A stretch of 64,000 nucleotides of DNA. Origin: Agromyces cerinus subsp. cerinus. GTDB lineage: Bacteria; Actinomycetota; Actinomycetes; Actinomycetales; Microbacteriaceae. Positions within the stretch are counted from its first letter, which is position 1. The number at the start of each line of letters is the position of its first letter. Shown here piece by piece: positions 7,184-16,096 of this stretch. The stretch is taken from assembly GCF_900142065.1 (NCBI RefSeq), contig NZ_FSRJ01000002.1, positions 620,001 to 684,000 on the forward strand. The letters are read 5' to 3'. The notes beneath the pieces were generated by a model. The model was not told the DNA's origin. It saw only the letters and a list, made by a program, of their open reading frames with translations, and ran no database searches. The translations under genes were made by a program, and so were the position numbers.

Positions 7184-9109
7184 ATGCATCGTCGTACCCT
7201 ACGGGTCGCGGTCGGACTCACGACCGCAGCCCTCGCGATTTCGGTCGCGAGTCCCGTGTACGCAGCAACGCCAGAGGATCCGATCGACGTGCTCACGGGT
7301 CCCGAGCTCGCGGCATCATGGACGGGGCCGCTCAGCACCGTCGGCCGGTACATCGTCGACGCCGACGGTGACCGGTTCAAACTCCAGTCGGCGAACTGGG
7401 ACGGCGCGCAGGGCCATTGGAGCGGCAGCGGCGACAAGAACGACCCCGCAAACCACAACAGCGGCATCAGCTACGACATCCCGATGGGCCTCGACCGGGC
7501 GCCCATGGCGACCCTCATGAGCGACTTCCACGGCGTCGGCATCAACAGCGTCCGCCTGTCGTTCTCGAACGAGATGCTCGGCATGACGGCGCCGGTTCCG
7601 GATGTCGCAGTGGCGGCGAACCCCCAGCTGAAGGGCAAGACGCCGCTGCAGGTCTTCGACGCGGTCGTCGCGGCACTCACCGCCGACGGCTTCGCCGTCA
7701 TCCTGAACAACCACACGACCACCTCGCACTGGTGCTGCGGCACCAACGACGGCAACGAGCGCTGGAACAGCAGCCAGACCACCGAGAAGTGGATCAGCGA
7801 CTGGGTCATGCTCACGACGCGCTACCAGGACAACGCGCGCGTGGTGGGCATGGACCTCCGCAACGAGGTGCGGCGCGACATCCTGAACGACGCGAACTGG
7901 GGCTGGGGCAACGACTACGACCTGTACCAGGCGTACCAGCGCGCCGGGGTCGCCATCCAGAAGGCGAACCCCGAGGTGCTCGTCATCATGGAGGGCATCA
8001 ACTGGCAGGGCATCCCGACCGACCTGACCTCCCACGAGCGGCCGCACCTGAAGCCGGTCGCGAATCTCTCCAACGCGCTGCCGTACCCCGACAAGCTCGT
8101 CTACGCCGCGCACATCTACGGATTCACCGGCCCGAACCACACCGGCGCGACCGGACTCGGCGAGACCACCGACCCGCGCTACCGCGACATGACCGCGGCC
8201 GAGCTGAAGGCCTCCGTCACCGAGGGGGCGGCCTTCGTCAACACGGCCAACCAGCACTACACCGCACCCGTGTGGTTCAGCGAGTTCGGCACCACCGGCG
8301 CCGGTCAGACGAACGACAAGGAGAAGGCGTGGTGGGCGAACTTCACCGACATCCTGATCGAGAACGACAGCGACTTCGCGGCCTGGCCGCTCGTGGCGCA
8401 TGCCAGGGATGACGGCAGCTTCGTCGACACCTTCTCGCTGCTGGCGTACAAGGCCGACGGCACCAAGCTGAGCATCGCCGACGACTGGCGCTACCCGCAG
8501 TGGAAGAAGCTCGTGAACTCGACGGGCAAGACCGGCCCCGTGGCATCCGTGCCGCGCTGGAACATGCTCGGCAGCGGCAGCTTCGTCGACAGCCAGTCGT
8601 CGTTGCGAATGCTGCAGGCGGGCGACTGGTCGCCGGGTCAGTGGAAGGGCACCTGCCCCGACAGCCAGCGCCTCCAGGGCATCGCGCGGAGCACCAACCG
8701 GGCGCTCTGCACCGACGTCGGCGGCATCACCACCTCGAACCCGCGCGTGCAGAGCGGCGAGGGCAACATCACGAGCGACTGGGCCTCGGGCTACAGCAAG
8801 CTGCAGTGCAACCCGGGCGAGGTCGCAGTCGGCTACAGTCTCGGCACGAGCGGCGGCACCAAGGCCGCGATGTGGAACCTCGTCTGCGCGACGAGCACCA
8901 CGGCGCTGCCGGCGAACCAGGGCCGCCTGATCTGGTTCGACAAGGGTGACAACCGCCCGGCCGGTGGCGGCTCGACCGCGAGCGATTGGGCCCCCGGCAA
9001 CTACAAGGGCCAGTGCAAGGACAGCGAGTACATCGCCGGGGTGGCGTTCACCTACCGGTGGAACCACGGCGGCGTGCCCGACGCGCTGCTCTGCAAGCCG
9101 CTGAGCTGA
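7184..9109 (+). CDS. Secreted glycoside hydrolase family 5 (cellulase/mannanase-like)
   Basis: A 641-residue secreted glycan hydrolase. A signal peptide (MHRRTLRVAV..., cleaved near VYA-A at residue 27) leads into a GH5 TIM barrel spanning about residues 45-440. The acid/base glutamate is E228 in DLRNEV and the nucleophile is E367 in WFSEFG. About 190 residues after the barrel are built of three copies of a unit with DWxxGxYKxxC...C, each carrying two cysteines; this looks like a carbohydrate- or wall-binding module but I do not recognise it. Within the locus the enzyme probably cuts an external polysaccharide to feed the ABC importer. Two LacI-type boxes control its promoter. Backbone specificity (glucan, mannan or other) is not readable. 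Confidence 0.9.
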   Translation: MHRRTLRVAVGLTTAALAISVASPVYAATPEDPIDVLTGPELAASWTGPLSTVGRYIVDADGDRFKLQSANWDGAQGHWSGSGDKNDPANHNSGISYDIPMGLDRAPMATLMSDFHGVGINSVRLSFSNEMLGMTAPVPDVAVAANPQLKGKTPLQVFDAVVAALTADGFAVILNNHTTTSHWCCGTNDGNERWNSSQTTEKWISDWVMLTTRYQDNARVVGMDLRNEVRRDILNDANWGWGNDYDLYQAYQRAGVAIQKANPEVLVIMEGINWQGIPTDLTSHERPHLKPVANLSNALPYPDKLVYAAHIYGFTGPNHTGATGLGETTDPRYRDMTAAELKASVTEGAAFVNTANQHYTAPVWFSEFGTTGAGQTNDKEKAWWANFTDILIENDSDFAAWPLVAHARDDGSFVDTFSLLAYKADGTKLSIADDWRYPQWKKLVNSTGKTGPVASVPRWNMLGSGSFVDSQSSLRMLQAGDWSPGQWKGTCPDSQRLQGIARSTNRALCTDVGGITTSNPRVQSGEGNITSDWASGYSKLQCNPGEVAVGYSLGTSGGTKAAMWNLVCATSTTALPANQGRLIWFDKGDNRPAGGGSTASDWAPGNYKGQCKDSEYIAGVAFTYRWNHGGVPDALLCKPLS

Positions 9110-9124
9110 TCGGCGGATGACGGA

Positions 9125-9156
9125 AGGGGCCGGGTCGCAGCTGCGACCCGGCCCCT
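9125..9156. terminator. Bidirectional terminator hairpin
   Basis: AGGGGCCGGGTCGCAG at 9125-9140 is followed directly by its exact reverse complement at 9141-9156, a perfect 32-bp palindrome. It lies between the convergent GH5 and metallophosphoesterase genes. Confidence 0.75.
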
Positions 9157-9169
9157 GCTCGTTCCGCCG

Positions 9170-10285
9170 TCAGGCGAGCGGCGCGAGGCGCACCTCGTGC
9201 AGCACTGCGCCGCCGAGGTCGCGCATGGTGAGCACGAGCTCGTCGGCGCTCGCCTCGCCGTCGATCCACGCGGCCGCCTCGTCAGAGGTCGTCTCGGCAT
9301 CGGGGCCGCCGCTGATGAGCTGGGCGTACGGGAACTCCTCGGTCGCCGGCAGCCAGGTCTGGTAATGCGTGTGACCCGAGACGATGATCTGGGCGCCCCA
9401 CTCGACGAGCGAGTCGTGCCAGGCATCGCGGCTCCTCCGGCTGAACCAGTCGTAGCCGTCGGCGTCGTAGTCGACCACGGTCTCGTCGGTCCAGCGCAGC
9501 GGGATGTGGCAGAAGACCACGCGGTACGGGGCATCCGCGATCTCAGGCCGGGCCGTCACCTCGCGGAGCCACTCCGCCTGCTCGGCGCGCAGCGGATCGA
9601 ACGCGACCCGGCCCTCGAAGGTCGGGTGGTCGTCGGGCTTGTCCTCGCCGGTGTGCAGCACGATGCACGCGACCGGCCCGATGCGGAAGGCCGTGAACGG
9701 CCGCCCCTCCGGTGTGGCGACGAAGTCCTCGAGCTGGTACGCCCACGTGCCGCGCACGTCGTGGTTGCCCACGACGATCGCGAGGGGTCGGCCCGCGCTC
9801 ACATCGAGGCCGGCTGGGTTCAGCACCGTCGTGGGGAACTCCGCCGGGTCCGTCCAGTCGTTGCAGAGGTCGCCGTTCCAGACGAGCACGTCGACCTCGG
9901 GCGTGGCCTCGTGCAGCGCCTGCAGGGTGTCGTCGCGCTGGTGGGTGTCGTTCCACACCGCGAAGCGAGCGGTGTCGGACGCCGCGTCCAACGTGCGCAC
10001 CGTCTTCCACTCGCTCTCGTAGCGCTCGGCCGGCCCCTCGACCGCCTCGGTGATCGAGCGCACACGAAGCGACGTGCCGGCGGGCCATCCGCTCGAGCGC
10101 ACGCGCAGCACCCGGTCGCCCTGCGCGACCATGCCGAACGCATCACCCGTCACGGTGCCGTGCGACCCGTCGGCCTCCCACTCGAGCCACCCTCGGCTCA
10201 GGCGGCCGACGCCCCAGACGACCTCGAAGCCGTCGGAGCGCGGCGCCATGACGACCGGGGGACTGGTCACGATCGAGGCGGTCAC
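9170..10285 (-). CDS. Calcineurin-like metallophosphoesterase
   Basis: A 371-residue dimetal phosphoesterase. About 115 beta-rich residues (fibronectin-like or purple acid phosphatase N-domain type) precede the catalytic domain. Motifs are WNDTHQRD, NGDLCND, GNHD, CHIPL and GHTHYQ, the standard set of calcineurin-like enzymes. The GTG start overlaps the stop of the preceding GH38-like gene by four bases (GTGA), so the two are translationally coupled and should work together. This suggests a role in processing a phosphorylated or sugar-linked substrate of the glycan pathway, but that is an inference from position only. Confidence 0.85.
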   Translation of the reverse strand: MTASIVTSPPVVMAPRSDGFEVVWGVGRLSRGWLEWEADGSHGTVTGDAFGMVAQGDRVLRVRSSGWPAGTSLRVRSITEAVEGPAERYESEWKTVRTLDAASDTARFAVWNDTHQRDDTLQALHEATPEVDVLVWNGDLCNDWTDPAEFPTTVLNPAGLDVSAGRPLAIVVGNHDVRGTWAYQLEDFVATPEGRPFTAFRIGPVACIVLHTGEDKPDDHPTFEGRVAFDPLRAEQAEWLREVTARPEIADAPYRVVFCHIPLRWTDETVVDYDADGYDWFSRRSRDAWHDSLVEWGAQIIVSGHTHYQTWLPATEEFPYAQLISGGPDAETTSDEAAAWIDGEASADELVLTMRDLGGAVLHEVRLAPLA

Positions 10286-12381
10286 CGTGCGACTCCGGCG
10301 CCGGTGCCGAGGTCGAGCACGAAGCGGAATCGCAGGTCGTCGTCGAACCACATCGTGAAGTTCGTGCCCCACATGTTGTTGTGCAGGTTCACGTGCATGC
10401 CGTCGTTCGGGTCGGGCACCGTGTTGTCGAACCGGTAGAGCGCGGGGCGGCCGACCGCGACGAGTGCGGCGTCGACGGGCCGCAGCGAGAAGGTCTTCGC
10501 CGCGGTGTGCGCGACCTCGGCGACCGCGTGCAGGCTGCGGTTGCCATTCCGCACGACCGACTGCGGGTCGACCGGCGTCTCGAGCTTCGTGAGCCGCCAC
10601 GCGCCGGGCTCGGTGAGCGGGCGGAAGCCGAGCCAGCTCGCCTCGGGCAGACGCGAGGCGTCCTTGTCGCGGAGGTCGAGCGTGACCTCGATGGGGCCCG
10701 GCTCGGCCGGGAAGCGATAGGCGAGACGGATGTCGCGTGGCCCGCCCCATGCCTCGCACGCCGCGTCGGGCAGCGCGAGGCGCAGCACCACGACCGTGTC
10801 GGTGCCGTCGTCGAACCGCTCGGCCGACGTCACGCGCGGCGCGAACGTCGTGGCGGGCAGCGTCTCGGCGATCGCGAGGCCCGGCTTCGACTGGTCGGGC
10901 ACCGCCCACATGCCGTTCGCCTTCATGTCACGGCAGTACTCCCGCATCCAGCGCGCCTCGTCGCGTTCGTCGAACGTCTCGTAGCGGTAGGCGGCGAGCG
11001 GATGCTCCGGCCCCGCCCATTCCGTGCCGTCGCCGTCGATCAGCGAGACGAGGGACCCGTCGTCGCCGAAGCGCACGCGGAAGCGGCCGACGCTCAGCTC
11101 GGCGTCGAGGCCGATCGGTTCGGCGCTCGCCGTCGCGCTCGGGTCGACGTCGTGCGGGACGGTCCCGGCGATCGCCGCCTCGGCCTCGGCCCGGCGTTCG
11201 GGCGAGAGCGCGGCGAGTGCGCGGTCGAGGTGGGCGCGCTGCTCGGCCCACGAGCGTTCGAAGGCCGAGTACGCGAGCCCCTGCGGGCTCGGGTGCTCGG
11301 TGTAGGCCCAGGCGTACTCGTCGAACTCGGCGGGGTTCGCGGCCGGGTCGACGACGTCGGCCTCACGGGCGCGCTGGAAGTCGGCCTTCTCGTAGTTCAC
11401 GTAGTCGGGCAGGTAGGTCTTCAGGTCTTCGCCCCACGTGTGCTCGGGCACGAGCAGCAGCCCGTCGCTGAACGCGTCGCACTCCTCGGTGCCGGGCACG
11501 AGCGCGCCGGCCGCGATCCACGCGGTGCGCAGCCGCAGCAGCGCGCGGAATCGTGCGGTCTGCACCGGGTCGCTGGCGATCCCGTGGATCCAGGAGTCGC
11601 CGATCTCCTGCTCGAGCACCGGCAGGCTCGCACGCGATGCCACGGCCTCGCGGCTGAAGGCGTCGAGCGTCGAAGCGATCACCTCCGCACCGGGATAGGC
11701 GGCCTGGAGCTCGGCGAAGAGCGCTTCGACCTCCTCGACCGGAGGGGGGCCGAAGTTGTCGCCGGTGTGCGCGAGGTGGAGGGCGGACGTGCCACCCGGC
11801 ACCACCGCCACGCCGAGCTCGGTGGCGCCGTAGCTCTGCGCGTAGTTGACGACCACCTCGCTGCCGTCGGGGGCACGCCAGACGAAGAACTCGGGCACGT
11901 CGGGCACCGCGGACGCCCCGTTGACCCCGAGGTGCAGGAAGTCGAGGCCGCCCCGGGCGAGGAAGGGCACGAGGCCGATCGTGTGGCCCGGGACATCCGT
12001 CATCTTCGCCGCCAGCGTGCGGTGGCCGAAGCGGGCGTCGAGCTTGCGGCCGATCGCGATGCCGTGTTCGACGAGGCCGGCGTCCATGCTCTCGGTGTGC
12101 GTCGTCAACGGAAGGCCGTGCCAGGTCACGTGACCGGCGCGGATCGCCGCCTCGAGCGCCGCGCGTTCGTCGGCGTCGCCGAGGCGCAGCGCCTCGTGAA
12201 TCAGCCAGGACCCCGTGGTCCAGATGAAGCGAGCGGGCCCGCCCCGGCGCTCGAGCTCCTCGGCGAGCGCGATCGCGCGCGGCAGGTATTCGTGCACGTA
12301 CCGGTCGGTGACGTTCGCGGCGGTGTCGGTGAAGCCGAGGTCGAGGTGCGTCTTGAAGACGACGTGGAGGGTGGTGATCAT
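10282..12381 (-). CDS. DUF5054 / glycoside hydrolase family 38-like protein
   Basis: A 699-residue cytoplasmic protein with no signal peptide. The N-terminal region (VVFKTHLDLGFTDTAANV, then FIWTTGSWLIHEAL and LPLTTHTESMD) resembles the GH38 alpha-mannosidase catalytic domain, including the HLDLGFTD metal-binding start. The C-terminal half is beta-rich as in GH38. Proteins of this shape are labelled DUF5054; enzyme activity is not well established. It is transcribed divergently from the sugar ABC operon and shares its operator region, so it is probably induced together with sugar uptake. No clear ribosome site precedes the ATG at 12381; a TTG four codons upstream is an alternative. Confidence 0.8.
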   Translation of the reverse strand: MITTLHVVFKTHLDLGFTDTAANVTDRYVHEYLPRAIALAEELERRGGPARFIWTTGSWLIHEALRLGDADERAALEAAIRAGHVTWHGLPLTTHTESMDAGLVEHGIAIGRKLDARFGHRTLAAKMTDVPGHTIGLVPFLARGGLDFLHLGVNGASAVPDVPEFFVWRAPDGSEVVVNYAQSYGATELGVAVVPGGTSALHLAHTGDNFGPPPVEEVEALFAELQAAYPGAEVIASTLDAFSREAVASRASLPVLEQEIGDSWIHGIASDPVQTARFRALLRLRTAWIAAGALVPGTEECDAFSDGLLLVPEHTWGEDLKTYLPDYVNYEKADFQRAREADVVDPAANPAEFDEYAWAYTEHPSPQGLAYSAFERSWAEQRAHLDRALAALSPERRAEAEAAIAGTVPHDVDPSATASAEPIGLDAELSVGRFRVRFGDDGSLVSLIDGDGTEWAGPEHPLAAYRYETFDERDEARWMREYCRDMKANGMWAVPDQSKPGLAIAETLPATTFAPRVTSAERFDDGTDTVVVLRLALPDAACEAWGGPRDIRLAYRFPAEPGPIEVTLDLRDKDASRLPEASWLGFRPLTEPGAWRLTKLETPVDPQSVVRNGNRSLHAVAEVAHTAAKTFSLRPVDAALVAVGRPALYRFDNTVPDPNDGMHVNLHNNMWGTNFTMWFDDDLRFRFVLDLGTGAGVAR

Positions 12382-12556
12382 GCGTGCATCCAAACGGCGG
12401 TGTCGGAGGTTGTCTACGGACCTGGTGTGGCGGCGAGCGGGAATCGCCACTCGTCATTCAATCGCAGAACAAGGCCGGAGGAGGCTGGTGGATCCCTGTG
12501 GCCACGCGGATCTGCGAGCTGCGTGACGTCATTGTGACCTTTGGATTCCTCAAGTC

Positions 12557-12608
12557 TGTTTGCGCAAACATCATCTTCGCCTATACTCCGATGGGAACGC
12601 AAACATTC
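12557..12608. promoter_or_regulatory. Promoter and twin LacI-type operators of the sugar ABC operon
   Basis: A perfect palindrome TGTTTGCGCAAACA (12557-12570) covers a possible -35 (TTGCGC, 12560-12565). TATACT at 12582-12587 is a good -10 at 16-base spacing. A second box, GGAACGCAAACATTC at 12594-12608 (inverse of the GH5 boxes), covers the expected transcription start. Binding at both sites would repress strongly; the region may also control the divergent GH38-like gene. Confidence 0.7.
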
Positions 12609-12628
12609 ACGAAGGAGTGCGTACGCGC

Positions 12629-12676
12629 ATGACGAAGACGTCGCCTACCCGAGGCGCGAGACGAGGCCACCGATGA
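12629..12676 (+). CDS. Putative 15-residue leader peptide of the ABC operon
   Basis: The only strong ribosome site in the operon leader, GAAGGAG (12611-12617), precedes an ATG at 12629 opening a 15-codon frame, MTKTSPTRGARRGHR. Its TGA stop overlaps the permease ATG in an ATGA junction, the arrangement used for translational coupling. Four of its residues are arginine. It may simply deliver ribosomes to the permease gene, or sense translation. Too short to judge by composition. Confidence 0.4.
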   Translation: MTKTSPTRGARRGHR

Positions 12677-13650
12677 CCGTGGCCCATGTTCACGCCCAAC
12701 CCCCTGCAGGTGTCTCGACCGAGACGTACGCGACGGTTGCCACGACCGGCACCGCGTCAAAGGGCGGTCGCCGCAGGCGTGCGCGCCGCGACTGGGCGGG
12801 CTGGTGGTTCGTCGGCCCGTTCATGCTCATCTTCGGGCTCGTCTTCGTCGCGCCCCTGCTGTATGCGATGTACCTGTCGCTGTTCCGCGAGACCCTCATG
12901 GGCGGCAACTCGTTCGTCGGGCTCGAGAACTACGCGAAGGCGATGGTCGACCCGAAGTTCTGGGAGGCCATGCTCCGGGTCTCGATCTTCCTGCTCGTGC
13001 AGGTGCCGATCATGCTCGGGCTGGCGCTGTTCGCTGCCCTGGCGCTCGACAGCGCGCGGCTCCGCTGGGTGCCGTTCTACCGCCTGTCGATCTTCCTGCC
13101 CTACGCGGTGCCCGGCGTCGTCGCGGTCATGATCTGGGGCTACATGTACGGCTCGCAGTTCGGACTCGTTGCCGACATCAACCGCTTCTTCGGCGTCGAG
13201 CTGCCGTCTCCGCTCGCCGAGAACTTCATCCTGCTGTCGATCGGCAACATCGTCACGTGGGAGTTCGTCGGCTACAACATGCTCATCTTCTTCTCCGCGC
13301 TGAAGGCGGTGCCGCAAGACCTCTACGAGGCGGCCGAGATCGACGGTGCAGGCACCTTCCGCACCATCTTCTCGATCAAGCTCCCGTCGATCCGGGGCGC
13401 GATGGTCATCGCCACGATCTTCTCGGTGATCGGCAGCTTCCAGCTCTTCAACGAGCCGTCGATCCTGCAGACGATCGCGCCCAACTCGATCACCACCTAC
13501 TTCACGCCGAACCTCTACGCCTTCAACCTGTCGTTCGCCGGCTCGCAGTTCAACTACGCCGCCGCGATCGCGATCGTCTCGGGAGTCATCACCATGGTCG
13601 TCGCCTACCTCGTGCAGCTCGCGGGCGAGAAGAACGAGACGAAGTCATGA
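12673..13650 (+). CDS. Sugar ABC transporter permease (MalF type)
   Basis: A 325-residue inner-membrane permease of the carbohydrate uptake family 1. A basic N-terminal tail (residues 1-40) precedes six TM segments. The cytoplasmic EAA loop that docks the ATPase reads YEAAEIDGAGTFRTIFSIKLP. It pairs with the next gene and with the lipoprotein further down. No ATPase gene is present, so a shared ATPase of the MsiK type elsewhere in the genome is expected. The ATG at 12673 has GAGG eight bases upstream and overlaps the stop of a putative leader peptide. Confidence 0.92.
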   Translation: MTVAHVHAQPPAGVSTETYATVATTGTASKGGRRRRARRDWAGWWFVGPFMLIFGLVFVAPLLYAMYLSLFRETLMGGNSFVGLENYAKAMVDPKFWEAMLRVSIFLLVQVPIMLGLALFAALALDSARLRWVPFYRLSIFLPYAVPGVVAVMIWGYMYGSQFGLVADINRFFGVELPSPLAENFILLSIGNIVTWEFVGYNMLIFFSALKAVPQDLYEAAEIDGAGTFRTIFSIKLPSIRGAMVIATIFSVIGSFQLFNEPSILQTIAPNSITTYFTPNLYAFNLSFAGSQFNYAAAIAIVSGVITMVVAYLVQLAGEKNETKS

Positions 13651-14594
13651 GCGCCGTCGACACGGCGGCCCGGTCGGGCCGCGCACCGAGCCGGCTCGCG
13701 AGCGGCAAGGTCGCGCGCACGGAGACCAAGCGGGCGAAGACGGTCACGCCCCGCCACAAGCGCGCCTCCGTGACGCTCGGCATCCTGATGACGCTGATGC
13801 TGCTCTACTGCCTCGTGCCGCTGTGGTGGCTCGTGGTGAACTCGACGAAGACGATGGACTCGCTCTACAACTCCTTCGCCTTCTGGTTCAGCGGCGAGTT
13901 CGCCCTCTTCCAGAACATCGTCGACACGTTCACCTACAAGGACGGCATCTTCCTGCGCTGGCTCGGCAACACGCTCGTCTACGTCGTCGTCGGTGCGGGT
14001 GGGGCCACCCTGCTCGCGACGCTGGCCGGGTACGGGCTGGCGAAGTACAACTTCCCGGGCCGCAAGTGGGTGTTCGCGATCATCCTGGGTGCCATGGCGA
14101 TTCCGGCCTCCGCGCTCGCCGTGCCGCAGTTCCTGCTCTTCAGCGGGCTCGGACTGACGAACACGCCGTGGTCGGTCATCATCCCCTCGATGGTCAGCGC
14201 CTTCGGGCTCTACCTCGTGTGGGTGTACGCCCGTGAGGCGATCCCCGACGAGCTGCTCGAGGCCGCCCGCCTCGACGGCGCCGGCGAGATCCGCATCTTC
14301 TTCGTGATCGCGCTGCGCCAGCTCGCGCCGGCACTGATCACGGTGCTGATGTTCACGGTCGTCGCGACCTGGAACAATTACTTCCTCCCACTCATCATGC
14401 TGAGCGACGCGCAGTGGTACCCGCTGCCGGTCGGCCTCGCCCAGTGGGCGGCGCAGTCGAGCGCGATCGGCGGCCAGGCCGTGCCGAACCTCGTCATCAC
14501 GGGGTCCCTGCTCACCGTCATCCCGATCTCGGCGGCGTTCCTCTATCTCCAGCGCTACTGGCAGTCGGGTCTGACCGCCGGAAGCGTCAAGTAG
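13647..14594 (+). CDS. Sugar ABC transporter permease (MalG type)
   Basis: The second permease, 315 residues, overlaps the first by ATGA and so is translationally coupled. After a basic tail there are six TM segments and an EAA loop LLEAARLDGAGEIRIFFVIALR. Members of this family form a heterodimer with the MalF-type partner and move mono- or oligosaccharides inward. The ATMQ-type C terminus (QRYWQSGLTAGSVK) is typical of CUT1 permeases. Confidence 0.92.
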   Translation: MSAVDTAARSGRAPSRLASGKVARTETKRAKTVTPRHKRASVTLGILMTLMLLYCLVPLWWLVVNSTKTMDSLYNSFAFWFSGEFALFQNIVDTFTYKDGIFLRWLGNTLVYVVVGAGGATLLATLAGYGLAKYNFPGRKWVFAIILGAMAIPASALAVPQFLLFSGLGLTNTPWSVIIPSMVSAFGLYLVWVYAREAIPDELLEAARLDGAGEIRIFFVIALRQLAPALITVLMFTVVATWNNYFLPLIMLSDAQWYPLPVGLAQWAAQSSAIGGQAVPNLVITGSLLTVIPISAAFLYLQRYWQSGLTAGSVK

Positions 14595-14685
14595 TCCGGC
14601 TCGACCGGTACCACCGGCCCGACCCGGTACCTCCGGTCCGTCCGGCGCACCACCCTCACACACCAAGCGAAAGGGAATCACAGCA

Positions 14686-16017
14686 ATGGAAAAGATCACC
14701 ACCCGCCGATGGGCGCGTCTCGGGGCCGTCGTCGGCACCGGTGCACTGCTCGTCGGAGTGCTCGCAGGCTGCAGTGGCGCAGCTCCGGGCGCCGACAGCG
14801 GCTCGACCGACACCGACGCGGCGCTCAAGGAAGACGTCACGCTCACCTGGTGGACCTGGAGCGACACCACCCAGGAGCAGGCCGACGCCATCTCCGAGGT
14901 GTACCCGAACGTCACGTTCGACGTCGTCAAGCTCGAGAACCCCGACGCCGTCGTCACGAAGCTCCAGAACGCCATCAAGGCGGGCAAGGGCGCTCCCGAC
15001 ATCGTGCCCGTCGAGTACCAGACGATGCCGCAGCTGACCCTCGGCAAGGCCCTCGCCGACCTGACCCCGTACGGCCTCGCCGAGTACGAGGACGCCTTCA
15101 CGGCGTCGACGTGGAACTCGGTGAACGTGCAGGACCAGCTCGTCGGCCTGCCCGGCGACTCCGGCCCCATGGTCATGATCTACAACAAGGCCCTGTACGA
15201 GAAGGCCGGCATCACCGAGGCCCCCACGACGTGGGACGAGTTCGCAACGGCTTCCGCGGCGATCCACGCAGCAGACCCCGAGGCCTACATCGCGAACAGC
15301 GGCGACGCGGGCTTCTTCACCAGCATGATCTGGGCGTCGGGCGGCCAGCCGTTCAAGACCGACGGCGAGAACGTCACCATCGACCTGCAGGACGAGGGCA
15401 CCAAGAAGTTCGCGGACTTCTGGAGCGACCGTCTCAACGCCGGCGAGCTCTCGGGTCTCGCGACCTGGTCGGACGAGTGGACCAAGGCCCTCACGCAGGA
15501 CAAGCTGGGCACCCTGCTCATGGGCTCCTGGATGATCAGCGGCGGCATGGAGGACTACGGCCCCGCAGGGCGCTTCCAGGTCGCTCCGATGCCGACGTGG
15601 GACGGTCAGCCGGCCTCCGCCGAGAACGGCGGCAGCGGACTCTCGGTCACCTCGCAGAGCGAGCACAAGGCTGCAGCAGCCGGCATCCTCAAGTACCTCG
15701 CCGAGGGTGACGGTCGTGCACTGCTGAACGCGAACGGCTTCCCGTCGACCATCGCCGACCTCGAGAACCCCGAGTGGCTCGACGCTCCGTTCCCCGGGTA
15801 CAGCGACCAGCCCGCCAACCAGGTCGGTGCGGCCTCTGCCGAGTCCGTCATCACCGGATGGCAGTACCTGCCCTACCAGGGCTACGCCAACAACGTCTTC
15901 TCCGACTCCGTCGGCAAGGCGCTCGGCTCGGGCGGCGACCTGAACGAGGCGCTCGTCGCCTGGCAGGACACGCTCGTCGAGTACGGCAACGAGCAGGGCT
16001 TCTCGGTCAACAAGTAG
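14686..16017 (+). CDS. Sugar ABC transporter substrate-binding lipoprotein
   Basis: A 443-residue extracellular binding protein. The signal peptide ends in a lipobox LAGC (Cys at residue 29), so the mature protein is lipid-anchored on the outer face of the membrane. The rest matches the family 1 sugar-binding fold: LTWWTWSDTTQEQADA at the N terminus, PDIVPVEYQTMPQL, WTSVNVQ-like hinge and MGSWMISGG. It captures the oligosaccharide made outside, probably by the GH5 enzyme. A 91-base gap separates it from the permease gene and holds a direct repeat of CCGGTACC-type units (about 14609-14640); a GAAAGGGA site precedes the ATG. Confidence 0.92.
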   Translation: MEKITTRRWARLGAVVGTGALLVGVLAGCSGAAPGADSGSTDTDAALKEDVTLTWWTWSDTTQEQADAISEVYPNVTFDVVKLENPDAVVTKLQNAIKAGKGAPDIVPVEYQTMPQLTLGKALADLTPYGLAEYEDAFTASTWNSVNVQDQLVGLPGDSGPMVMIYNKALYEKAGITEAPTTWDEFATASAAIHAADPEAYIANSGDAGFFTSMIWASGGQPFKTDGENVTIDLQDEGTKKFADFWSDRLNAGELSGLATWSDEWTKALTQDKLGTLLMGSWMISGGMEDYGPAGRFQVAPMPTWDGQPASAENGGSGLSVTSQSEHKAAAAGILKYLAEGDGRALLNANGFPSTIADLENPEWLDAPFPGYSDQPANQVGAASAESVITGWQYLPYQGYANNVFSDSVGKALGSGGDLNEALVAWQDTLVEYGNEQGFSVNK

Positions 16018-16032
16018 CACCAACGCATCACT

Positions 16033-16069
16033 CCGCGGGGCAGACGCCGTCACGGCGGCTGCCCCGCGG
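16033..16069 (+). terminator. Long hairpin between binding protein and GH35 genes
   Basis: CCGCGGGGCAG at 16033-16043 pairs with CTGCCCCGCGG at 16059-16069. The loop itself holds a second stem, CGCCGT/ACGGCG, so the whole 37 bases fold into one long hairpin. It probably stabilises the upstream mRNA or ends most transcripts after the binding-protein gene, giving more binding protein than permease or GH35. Confidence 0.65.
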
Positions 16070-16096
16070 TCCGTTTCTCGAACCAGGATCAGCGAA

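Noticed and set aside
10381..12537. A 718-codon plus-strand frame across the GH38-like gene
   Set aside because: The minus-strand product has clear enzyme motifs; the plus-strand one is Arg/Glu/Val-rich and motif-free.
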